Of a stretch of DNA of 47,143 bases, positions 1 to 7,152 are shown one piece after another (position 1 is the first letter of the stretch; the number at the start of each line of letters is the position of its first letter). The notes under the pieces are model-generated. The model made no database searches and was not told where the DNA came from. It was given only the letters and a program-made list of their open reading frames with translations. A program made the translations under genes and the position numbers. The DNA is from Candidatus Poribacteria bacterium (GTDB taxonomy: Bacteria > Poribacteria > WGA-4E > WGA-3G): assembly GCA_022827885.1 (NCBI GenBank), contig JAJEIP010000093.1, forward strand, positions 1-47,143, given 5' to 3'.

Positions 1-131
1 AGGCACAACAAGATTACGCCAGTCAAGCGAACTACGATTATCTGCTCCGCCTGGTCCCAGATGCGTCAATCTGCAGGATTCACATCAAAACCGGCGATAC
101 ACAGATGGTTACTGTCGCAGATCTTCTATAA
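1..131 (+). CDS. C-terminal fragment of an unknown protein
   Basis: An open frame enters from the left edge (first full codon at base 3) and ends at TAA 129-131, giving about 42 residues that end in QMVTVADLL. It lies 38 bp upstream of hisG in the same direction, so it could be the preceding gene of the same transcription unit. The fragment is too short to place in a family and I do not recognise it. Confidence 0.5.
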   Translation, partial: AQQDYASQANYDYLLRLVPDASICRIHIKTGDTQMVTVADLL

Positions 132-169
132 ATATTTCTTCGCACTTTATAGAAGAAGGAGAATTTACG

Positions 170-949
170 ATGAAAACGGAATCACAACGGACGCTGAAAC
201 TACTTTTACCGAAAGGGAGTCTACAGGGGGATACGCTTGAAATGTTTCAGCGTGCCGGTTATGAACTCAACGGCTATACCGAAACGGATAGGTCTTATCG
301 CGCGACCTTTCGTAACGACAACGAATTTCAAATCAAGATTTCACGTCCCCAAGAGATACCGGTCTATGTCGGCATGGATGACTTCTACGATGTAGGAATT
401 ACCGGTCAAGATTGGGTGGAAGAAACTGACGCAGATGTTGAGGAAATCTTGCCTCTGGAATACGGGCATATTGATATTATCCTTGCGGTGCGTGAAGAAC
501 GAGGCGATATCAACACATTCGACGAGTTGGTGAATTTCTCAGATAGAGACATCCGAATATCTACCGAATATTTGAACATCGCCGAGAAATATATCCTTGA
601 AAAGACGGAAAATAGGATCGCGCCTACGATTCTAACACCATGGAAGCGACTAAACACACTTGGCAGTTACCAATCACCGATCACACTCATGCTGTCCTTT
701 GGTGCCACTGAGGGGAAACCCCCGGAAGAGGCGGATGCCATCATCGACAATTCGACGACATCGCGGCGCACGCTCAAGGCGAATGAACTTAAGGTGATCG
801 AACTGTTGCGAGAATCCGAATCCACTCTCATTGCGAATCCGAAGGCACTCCGCGATTCGTGGAAACATGAGAAGATTGAAGAACTGAAGCAGACCTTGCG
901 GAAAGGTTTGCGCAGACGGCGGAGTCAGGCACTCCCCGGACACATATAA
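170..949 (+). CDS. hisG: ATP phosphoribosyltransferase, short form (HisG)
   Basis: HisG catalyses the first step of histidine biosynthesis, joining ATP and PRPP to give phosphoribosyl-ATP. The 259-residue product shows family landmarks: LLLPKGSLQ near the N-terminus, a DVGITGQDWVEE segment (about residues 74-85), and near residues 185-200 the phosphate-binding stretch ADAIIDNSTTSRRTL. The chain stops soon after the catalytic core (ANPKAL, then a basic helix ending LRRRRSQ). It therefore lacks the roughly 75-residue regulatory HisG_C domain of long-form enzymes. Short-form HisG normally needs the HisRS-like partner HisZ, and the next gene, 42 bp downstream, encodes a HisRS-family protein. The start is supported by AGAAGGAG eight bases before ATG. 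Confidence 0.93.
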   Translation: MKTESQRTLKLLLPKGSLQGDTLEMFQRAGYELNGYTETDRSYRATFRNDNEFQIKISRPQEIPVYVGMDDFYDVGITGQDWVEETDADVEEILPLEYGHIDIILAVREERGDINTFDELVNFSDRDIRISTEYLNIAEKYILEKTENRIAPTILTPWKRLNTLGSYQSPITLMLSFGATEGKPPEEADAIIDNSTTSRRTLKANELKVIELLRESESTLIANPKALRDSWKHEKIEELKQTLRKGLRRRRSQALPGHI

Positions 950-991
950 ACCTTAGGTTGGAAGGGAAGACCCTTTGAAGGAGGAAAACGC

Positions 992-2320
992 ATGGCAACC
1001 TTTATTAGACCGCGTGTTCCGCGCGGGATGCGAGACATTTTGCCTGAGCAGATGATTCGTAGACAGTATGTTATAGATGTGATTCGGGACGTGTTTGAGG
1101 AATTTGGATTTGAACCCCTGCAAACACCTGCGCTTGAATTGTCTGAAGTGCTCACGGGCAAATACGGACCGGATGCTGAGAAACTCATTTATCAGGCAGG
1201 ACACGTTGGTGGAAAGGAGGACATCTCCCTTCGCTACGACCTGTCAGTACCGCTTTGCCGGGTGGTTGCGATGCATCCGCAACTTCCGAAACCGTTTAAG
1301 CGATACCAAATCGATCCTGTCTGGCGCGCGGAACGCCCACAAAAAGGACGTTATCGTCAATTTTTCCAATGCGATGCGGATACCATAGGCACCGAAAGTA
1401 TGCTCGCCGATGCTGAAAATGTAAATCTCATCTATCAAGTGCTAACTCGACTCGGTTTTGAACAATTCAAGGTTAATATCAACAACCGAAAATTAATCAC
1501 CGGCATCGGACAATTCGCTGGTGTGCCTGAAGAACAACTCGGCGGACTCTATAGATCCATTGATAAGTTGGACAAAATTGGGCTTTCGGGGGTCAAGGAC
1601 GAGTTAGCGGAAAATCAGATTCCAGAACCTGTCATTGAAAAATTGCTCGCGCTGCTGCAGATTGAAGGCGATCCAGCGACGGTGCTGAATGCACTCAATG
1701 AACAACTCGGGGATTCTGAGATAGCAGGAGAGGGTATCGCGGAGTTAGAAGAGCTGAATAGCTATCTCGCAACGCTTGGAGTGCCGGACATATTCTATAG
1801 GATGAACGTTTCAATGGTGCGCGGCTTAGAATACTACACCGGTCCGATCTATGAAACCGTTGTAGAGGAACCGAAAATTGGGAGCATCACTGGTGGGGGC
1901 AGATACGATGAACTCATCGGAAGTTTCAGTAAGCAGGGGTACCCAGCAACTGGGACCAGTTTTGGCATTGAGCGGATTATTGACGTGATGGAAGAATTTG
2001 ATATGTTCCCCACGACTGTGGGCAAAACGGTGACACAGGTGTTAGTCACTGTTTTCGATACTGAACTCGCTCAAGAATCCCTGAAATTGGCGACGCTTCT
2101 GCGCCAAAATGGTATCCGGACAGAGGTCTACAGTCGCCCAACGCGTCTCAGCACGCAGATAAAATATGCGGATACAAAAGGTATCCCGTATGCTGTCATC
2201 CTTGGCTCTGACGAATTAGAGACAGGCAGCGTGGCGATTCGGAACCTCGCAAGCAGAGAGCAGCAGGTCGTTCCTCGGGAAACACTTGTCGGACACATCC
2301 AAGGATGGATAGACGGCTAA
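992..2320 (+). CDS. hisS: Histidyl-tRNA synthetase (possibly also the HisG partner)
   Basis: This class II synthetase charges tRNA-His. Class II motif 2 and the substrate region are visible as LRYDLSVPLCR, RYQIDPVWRAERPQKGRYRQF and CDADTIG. The histidine-specific motif VRGLEYYTGPIYE, then GGGRYDELIG, and motif 3 GTSFGIERI follow. The C-terminal third (from about residue 345, TQVLVTVFD) is a complete anticodon-binding domain. The LRYDL form of the motif is that of the archaeal/eukaryotic-like HisRS lineage. Because it retains the anticodon domain it is most likely a true HisRS and not a bare HisZ. Its place directly after short-form hisG raises the question of whether it also activates HisG. 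A strong AAGGAGG precedes the ATG. Confidence 0.93.
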   Translation: MATFIRPRVPRGMRDILPEQMIRRQYVIDVIRDVFEEFGFEPLQTPALELSEVLTGKYGPDAEKLIYQAGHVGGKEDISLRYDLSVPLCRVVAMHPQLPKPFKRYQIDPVWRAERPQKGRYRQFFQCDADTIGTESMLADAENVNLIYQVLTRLGFEQFKVNINNRKLITGIGQFAGVPEEQLGGLYRSIDKLDKIGLSGVKDELAENQIPEPVIEKLLALLQIEGDPATVLNALNEQLGDSEIAGEGIAELEELNSYLATLGVPDIFYRMNVSMVRGLEYYTGPIYETVVEEPKIGSITGGGRYDELIGSFSKQGYPATGTSFGIERIIDVMEEFDMFPTTVGKTVTQVLVTVFDTELAQESLKLATLLRQNGIRTEVYSRPTRLSTQIKYADTKGIPYAVILGSDELETGSVAIRNLASREQQVVPRETLVGHIQGWIDG

Positions 2321-2371
2321 AACAATTATTCACTCGAATGTTCCAAATAGCAATAGGAACGTTAGGGAAAC

Positions 2372-3559
2372 ATGAAGCAAATTTATCAACGTCCCAATTT
2401 CACTCGCTATATTGTCCTTCTTTGTTGTATTGTTCAAGCAGTGCAACTGACAATCGCCGGGTGTAGCCACACAAAACCGTATTACCATCCCGATATACCC
2501 GATAACGCGAAACGTGAGAGCAAAACGGAAGGCACTCTCCGCTACCGTCTTTTGTTGCTGGGGGATGGTGGACTTCCGGAACCGGATGAGCCTGTCCTGA
2601 AAACGCTCAGCGAATGGGCAGAGAAGGATGCGGCACGCACAAGCGTTATCTTTTTAGGCGACAATATGTATCCTGAAGGGATGACGGAACGGAGAAAACA
2701 TGAAGCCGCATCTCGACTTATCCCACAACTTGCTGTTGCCAAAACTGCTGGTGCCCATGGACTCTTCATCCCCGGAAACCATGATTGGGCGAGTGGAAGG
2801 GCAGAAGGACTTAGGGCAGTCCTTGCACAAGAAAAGTTTATCAACGATGCCCTTGCTGGTGAATCAAATTTTCTGCCATCCGGTGGTTCACCGGGTCCTG
2901 TTGCCGTTGAACTCCCGAAAACCGATCCAGTTCTGCGCCTTATCGTACTGGACACGCAGTGGTGGCTCCATCAGCATGAAAAACCGAAAAAAGCATCTGA
3001 AAAGGTGATAGAAGAGCTCGTCGCACTCTTAGATACGGAACTACCGGTTATCGTTGTCGGACATCATCCATTGGAAACGTATGGTGAACATGGCGGGGTC
3101 TACGACTGGAAGGTACACCTCTTTCCTGTCAGAGCTATGAATGAGTGGTTCTGGATCCCGATACCGATAGTCGGTTCCATGTATCCTTATGCGCGATGGC
3201 ACCTCCTTAGATCCGATCAAGACATGAGTGGCACACGCAACAAAACTATGGTCGCGGAACTAAACCGAGCATTTGCCATGCGAAAATTGCCGCCCCAAGG
3301 TCCACCGCTTTTAATTTACGCTGCCGGACATGAACATTCCCTGCAGGTTTTGAAAGGGGAGGTTACCGATTATCTTCTCGTAAGTGGTGCAGCAGCGAGC
3401 CGAAAAGTGAAGGCAGTGAGGTCTGGGGACAATACCCTGTTCGCACATCAACATACCGGTTTCATGGCGATAGATTTTCTCAACGATGGGAAAGTGTTAT
3501 TGCAAGTCGTTGAACCTGAAGGGAAAGGTGTTCTCTTTCATCAATGGCTGACTTTTTAG
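2372..3559 (+). CDS. Lipoprotein metallophosphoesterase (calcineurin-like)
   Basis: The 395-residue product begins with a hydrophobic leader ending in a lipobox-like TIAGC (about residues 27-31), so it is probably a lipoprotein. The dinuclear metallophosphoesterase motifs occur in order: GDGGLPEP (a variant of GDxH), FLGDNMYPEG (GDN), FIPGNHDWASG (GNHD), VVGHHPLETYGEHGG (GHH) and AAGHEHSLQVL (GHxH). A two-metal phosphoesterase active site is thus essentially complete. The natural substrate cannot be inferred. It follows hisS by 51 bp and may be read from the same transcript. Confidence 0.85.
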   Translation: MKQIYQRPNFTRYIVLLCCIVQAVQLTIAGCSHTKPYYHPDIPDNAKRESKTEGTLRYRLLLLGDGGLPEPDEPVLKTLSEWAEKDAARTSVIFLGDNMYPEGMTERRKHEAASRLIPQLAVAKTAGAHGLFIPGNHDWASGRAEGLRAVLAQEKFINDALAGESNFLPSGGSPGPVAVELPKTDPVLRLIVLDTQWWLHQHEKPKKASEKVIEELVALLDTELPVIVVGHHPLETYGEHGGVYDWKVHLFPVRAMNEWFWIPIPIVGSMYPYARWHLLRSDQDMSGTRNKTMVAELNRAFAMRKLPPQGPPLLIYAAGHEHSLQVLKGEVTDYLLVSGAAASRKVKAVRSGDNTLFAHQHTGFMAIDFLNDGKVLLQVVEPEGKGVLFHQWLTF

Positions 3560-3612
3560 GATTTTATCGATCAGCAGTAGGTTGTTGGTGTTCAGGTCGG
3601 GAATCGGAGGGA

Positions 3613-3643
3613 ATCGCGAGCGCAGTTTGCTCCTACAGCAAAT
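3613..3643. repeat. Dispersed GCGAGC...CTCCTACAG repeat, copy 1
   Basis: ATCGCGAGCGCAGTTTGCTC followed by CTACAGCAAA closely resembles the segment at 46871-46900, which reads CGCGAGCAAAGCTCGCTC and then CTACAGGAAA. The shared frame is GCGAGC-N3-(G/T)(C/T)TxGCTCCTACAG. Both copies lie just after the 3' end of a gene. I read it as a short dispersed palindromic repeat; this copy is imperfect as a hairpin. Confidence 0.55.
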
Positions 3644-3813
3644 GGGGTCTTAAACTGTAGCCGCGGTCTGGAAAAAATCCTTTCGAGAATGCCCTACAAG
3701 CCCCTTGAAAAAGATGCCCCGCTATGGTAACCCTACCCGTAAAATGCAGGGGTGTTGTGGCAGATTTATCTGTAACGTCTTAGGTGACTTCAAAATATAT
3801 TCTTGCAATGCAA

Positions 3814-3841
3814 TAGGCAGGACAAAAACGTGTCCTGCCTA
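3814..3841. terminator. Perfect 11-bp hairpin between convergent genes
   Basis: TAGGCAGGACA (3814-3824) and TGTCCTGCCTA (3831-3841) are exact reverse complements around a six-base loop. The hairpin sits between the convergent metallophosphoesterase and the small membrane protein genes, 28 bp beyond the latter's stop. There is only a weak T-rich tail on the plus side (CTTTTCG). It may be a bidirectional terminator or one of the dispersed palindromic repeats seen elsewhere in the window. Confidence 0.5.
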
Positions 3842-3868
3842 CTTTTCGTCCTTTTCCGCTTTACAATG

Positions 3869-4198
3869 CTAATTCTCTGATTTTCGGTTCTGGCGGGCGT
3901 ATCTTAAAAATTCTACATTTCGTAGATACGGTTCCGCCTCCTCTAATTCAAAACGCATCTCCTGTAAATCTCCAGCAATCCGATTTAAATCCGAATCCAC
4001 TCGACGGTAAGTCTGTTCGGCGCTGTTTGGATCGTATCCAGATGTTCTCAGGTAATACGATGTTCCCAACCAGACACAGACAAGTGTAGTGATTGTTGTT
4101 GTCCCCATAATGATTACCACAATAGCGGTAAGGGCTGCTGTCAATTTGAAAATAAAGAAGAATGCCAGAACGAGAAAAATCAGTAGTAATACTAACAT
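3869..4198 (-). CDS. Small membrane protein with cytoplasmic helix, paralogue of the preceding gene
   Basis: The 109-residue product has a long hydrophobic N-terminal segment (about residues 1-50), followed by a charged, probably helical tail (DLQEMRFELEEAEPYL). The sequence TTTITTLVCVWLGTSYY matches TITTLGCVWMGISYA in the product of the gene immediately upstream. The two are therefore tandem paralogues. The gap between them is 15 bp and AGGAGG precedes this ATG, so they form an operon. The general plan (membrane anchor plus coiled-coil tail) resembles PspB-type proteins, but I see no basis for a firm family assignment. Confidence 0.65.
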   Translation of the reverse strand: MLVLLLIFLVLAFFFIFKLTAALTAIVVIIMGTTTITTLVCVWLGTSYYLRTSGYDPNSAEQTYRRVDSDLNRIAGDLQEMRFELEEAEPYLRNVEFLRYARQNRKSEN

Positions 4199-4213
4199 GT
4201 CTGTTCTCCTCCT

Positions 4214-4450
4214 TTATTCACTTGCACCCTTGGCGATTTTGATGAGTCGTTTCACTTCCTGTTTCAGGGCATCCATTTCTTGTTGAACGTTGCTGACTTT
4301 CTGCTGTAACATTTCTATCTCGCGTTGTGACGCTCCGTTCCTTAAGCCCTTTTTCTTTGCCGCGTAGGAAATTCCCATCCAGACACATCCAAGTGTTGTT
4401 ATTGTAATACTTCCAAATATAATAGCGATAACCAGAACGACTTCTCCCAT
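4214..4450 (-). CDS. Small single-span membrane protein with coiled-coil tail
   Basis: The 78-residue product has one hydrophobic segment (about residues 3-30, including TITTLGCVWMGISYA). A coiled-coil-like tail follows, with heptad spacing in EMLQQKVSNVQQEMDALKQEV. Length and layout recall phage-shock PspB, but no pspA or pspC lies nearby. The start has GGAGG seven bases upstream. It is the first gene of a two-gene unit with its larger paralogue. Function unknown; a membrane-stress or scaffold role would be speculation. Confidence 0.68.
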   Translation of the reverse strand: MGEVVLVIAIIFGSITITTLGCVWMGISYAAKKKGLRNGASQREIEMLQQKVSNVQQEMDALKQEVKRLIKIAKGASE

Positions 4451-4659
4451 GTCAAACCCTCCGACTTTTTATGGTAGATTTACATTCGGCTCGGTGATGT
4501 TAAGAAACCCCACCTACCGGGAGCAGGACACCCTCCGCTTCGGGCCCGTCCATTGATATGTAAACTTATTTCTATAATCCACCAGAATAAAATGTTGTCT
4601 TATAGTATTGAGTCGGTGGCACACGAAAAAGATAGTAAAAAAATAGTCAACCAATTAAA

Positions 4660-5427
4660 TTAAACGAATTTTGATGCTGTTTCTTCATTTGGCAATTGAA
4701 AATGTTGTTCTGTATCGTTGTTTTGGAGCACGCGAGCGACATCATAACCTCTCCGGAGCAATTCGATTAAAAGCACGTCATCCGAGGCTTCATTTACCGA
4801 ACCTAACGTTTTCGTACTTTTGTTAGATTCGGAATGAATTGACATCGCTTCCGAGGCATCTCGCACGTTTGCATAGTTTACGCCTAAGTACCGCTGGGTT
4901 GTTACGACGCTTTTATGCCCTAACATTTCTTGGACAGCATAAATATCGTTCGTGTGTTCATAGAGACGCTGCGCGTAAGACTTCCGCAGGGAATGTGTAC
5001 CGAGTTTTCCGTTGAGTCCCGCCGTCTCAAACGCGTCCTTTAGTGCATCGTGCGCCGCTATTCTCGACATCGCTTTCAAACCTTGACCCTTCCGGGACGG
5101 GAACAATGGACGGGTCGGATCGGCATTTCCATAGAGTTCAAGCTGCCAAGCGATAAGATCCGCTATTGCCTGCTGGCCATCTGTGTTTACAGGCACGGCT
5201 CTGGATACCTCGCCGCCCTTTACAATGTTTCGATCAAACAGCAAATCAGAGACCGGTTTGCGGTTCTGCCATACATCATTCACTTTCAGAGCAATCAGTT
5301 CGCTGATCCGTCCACCGACAGAGACACCAAGCATAAACAAGCTCCTGTTCCGAATAGCAAACGTCCCGTCAAAAGCCGCTGATACCTTACGGATTTCGGC
5401 GTTATCTAAAGGTCTTGTACCTTTCAT
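4660..5427 (-). CDS. Tyrosine recombinase (phage integrase family), catalytic domain only
   Basis: The 255-residue product carries the full set of tyrosine-recombinase catalytic residues. They are R40 (GGRISEL), K70 (IVKGG), H145 and R148 (THSLRKSYA), H171 (LGHKSVVTTQ) and the nucleophile Y180 (RYLG). It begins directly at the catalytic domain, so the usual N-terminal SAM-like core-binding domain of about 100 residues is missing. A 75-residue tail without recognised motifs follows Y180. AGGGAG precedes the ATG, so the short start looks genuine. No other mobile-element genes, att repeats or tRNA flank it, so it may act as a stand-alone recombinase. It could also be a relic of an integrated element. 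Confidence 0.85.
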   Translation of the reverse strand: MKGTRPLDNAEIRKVSAAFDGTFAIRNRSLFMLGVSVGGRISELIALKVNDVWQNRKPVSDLLFDRNIVKGGEVSRAVPVNTDGQQAIADLIAWQLELYGNADPTRPLFPSRKGQGLKAMSRIAAHDALKDAFETAGLNGKLGTHSLRKSYAQRLYEHTNDIYAVQEMLGHKSVVTTQRYLGVNYANVRDASEAMSIHSESNKSTKTLGSVNEASDDVLLIELLRRGYDVARVLQNNDTEQHFQLPNEETASKFV

Positions 5428-5519
5428 AAAAAACTCCCTGCTTCTATGCGTGTATAGTATTTAAAACGGCATCATATTCTATCGGTTTCTAAGTTTTGTG
5501 TTGTCGGAAACGATCTGCA

Positions 5520-6914
5520 CTATCTCGGGGTGGTACAAAGTTCACACACTAATTGCTCCAGAATACCGGACTCATTTTGTTCGCTTGTTTTTAATTGGAT
5601 ATCCACGATAAGGGTTTTCTCAATCGCAACGACTAATTCCTCAGCAGTGAAAGCGTGGAGTGTCTGAAAAACTTTGTAGGCGACATACGGGTTCTGCTTC
5701 AGAATGTTATGCGTGGCTGCCTTCGGTAAAAAACTCCCGACTTCTTCAACAAGGGGTTGAAAGATGTTCTTCGTAAACACCGAGAATGACATCCGACTTC
5801 GGAAGGGTCTAATCTCTTTCCTGTCCGCGATGAACTTTGCTTGGAGGGCAAATCGGAATTGACGTGTGATCGTGGAATTAACCAAAATAGGTTCTTGTCC
5901 GCTTGCTAACACCTCGTGGAGGCTTTTCAGTGCCTGTCCGATTGATCGCCTTCCAATTGCATCGGTGAGGTCGAAAATACTGTCAAATGTGTTTTGTGTC
6001 ACGATGTTCTGGATATCGTTCTCGTCAATTTGGCGCTTGTCACCCACGAAATCGACGATCTTGTTGATCGCTTCGGCAATTGTATACATATCACCCCCCG
6101 TGCGAGTCCTGAGTTGCGTGAAAGCGCGGGGGGTAATATGTTTATTAAATTCACTGAACTTTTCTGAGACTTTTTTATAGAGTGGGTCACGGTTCAACGA
6201 TGGACCGGCTTCCACTGGATCAAAGGACCTATAGCGTCCTACACTCTCAATCGCTTTCATGAGTCGGTTGCGTTGGTTCACGGGTCCACGCACTATAAAG
6301 ATCAGAACACTGTTTTTCGGTAGATCGGCTTGCAGCCATTCAAGAAGTAAGTCAATGTCATCACTGGTGCCGATTTCAGGGATATGCATATCCAGTTGTT
6401 GGGCGATTCCCGGCAAACGTTGTAAGAAACCGCGCTCTTCATCGGTTAATTTTGTCCCTAACTCATCAGTGAGGGCTTCAACCGCATTTGCGAAGTCAAA
6501 ATGCTGTTCGGCGATTTGCTGAGGACTCACTTCTAAGAGTTTTGCCATTGTAGAGATAGATTTTTGTGGATTTGTAATTTCAATTTTGAACGCATTTCGG
6601 AGGAGCGTTGTTGGTGTTGTGCGTTGTTGGATTTTAAAAAAGGGAGCGTCACGAACGACAACTACTCGCCATTTTGACATGACTGGGTAGAGGTCAACTT
6701 GACTGAGAATTTCTCGAATTGTTATATCAGTGCCATCAAGAAAGGTGAGGTTAAAATCACGTGTTTCAGGGGAAAGCAGGTGATCGAGCATCTGTTTGAG
6801 GGTTCCTTCAATGAGGAAACTTTCCTCACCACAGAGAAGATATACCGGTAGGACTTTGTTCGCTTGGATCTCGCGAAGGATGTTCGGTGCAGGTTTTGTA
6901 GGTTTCTGTTTCAT
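5520..6914 (-). CDS. holA: DNA polymerase III delta subunit (HolA) with a large insert
   Basis: HolA is the clamp-loader subunit that opens the sliding clamp. Recognisable parts are the N-terminal PVYLLCGEESFLIEGTL, the strand pair FNLTFLDG and KWRVVVVRDAPFF, then SVLIFIVRGPVNQRNRL. The C-terminal half follows with RTGGDMYTIAEAINKI, FDLTDAIGRRSIGQAL and ILVNSTITRQFRFAL. At 464 residues it is well above the usual 330-350. About 95 extra residues (roughly 95-190, acidic and helical) lie between the N-terminal sheet and SVLIFIV, where the family is normally contiguous. It follows fmdB by 29 bp and is probably cotranscribed with it. Confidence 0.88.
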   Translation of the reverse strand: MKQKPTKPAPNILREIQANKVLPVYLLCGEESFLIEGTLKQMLDHLLSPETRDFNLTFLDGTDITIREILSQVDLYPVMSKWRVVVVRDAPFFKIQQRTTPTTLLRNAFKIEITNPQKSISTMAKLLEVSPQQIAEQHFDFANAVEALTDELGTKLTDEERGFLQRLPGIAQQLDMHIPEIGTSDDIDLLLEWLQADLPKNSVLIFIVRGPVNQRNRLMKAIESVGRYRSFDPVEAGPSLNRDPLYKKVSEKFSEFNKHITPRAFTQLRTRTGGDMYTIAEAINKIVDFVGDKRQIDENDIQNIVTQNTFDSIFDLTDAIGRRSIGQALKSLHEVLASGQEPILVNSTITRQFRFALQAKFIADRKEIRPFRSRMSFSVFTKNIFQPLVEEVGSFLPKAATHNILKQNPYVAYKVFQTLHAFTAEELVVAIEKTLIVDIQLKTSEQNESGILEQLVCELCTTPR

Positions 6915-6943
6915 TGGGGCAAACTGCCGCCAGTTGGAATCGC

Positions 6944-7138
6944 TCAGGTTGCGTTGTCACTGGCGGTTTCCTTCTGCGTGCCTGTGGTAGCAAACGCAGA
7001 GAAGCGTTTCGTTGAATTCGATGCGCCACACTTCGGACATTTTGGCGAAGATTTCGGAGTTGTGCTGAAATCACTGGCGCGTTGAAGAATCTCAAATTCA
7101 GTTGTACAATCATTGCAGTGGTATTCAAAAATGGGCAT
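6944..7138 (-). CDS. FmdB-family zinc-ribbon protein
   Basis: This 64-residue protein begins MPIFEYHCNDC and has a second pair, CPKCG, giving four zinc ligands (C8, C11, C34, C37). That arrangement is diagnostic of the FmdB/CxxC_CXXC_SSSS putative regulatory family. The C-terminal tail is Ser/Thr/Ala-rich and disordered. An AAAGGGA precedes the ATG. It lies 14 bp after the large exported protein gene and 29 bp before holA on the same strand, so the three probably form one unit. The role of this family is not well defined. Confidence 0.85.
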   Translation of the reverse strand: MPIFEYHCNDCTTEFEILQRASDFSTTPKSSPKCPKCGASNSTKRFSAFATTGTQKETASDNAT

Positions 7139-7152
7139 TGTTTTCCCTTTAT

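Larger units (their letters stand above)
3560..3868. other. Intergenic region between convergent genes
   Basis: No convincing gene is present in this roughly 310 bp gap. It contains one GCGAG...CTCCTACAG type repeat (3613-3643) and one perfect 11-bp hairpin (3814-3841); both are listed separately. The rest shows no structure I can support. Confidence 0.6.

Noticed and set aside
4451-5519. Prophage or integrated island around the tyrosine recombinase
   Set aside because: No phage structural genes, excisionase, tRNA target or att direct repeats were seen; flanking genes are chromosomal.
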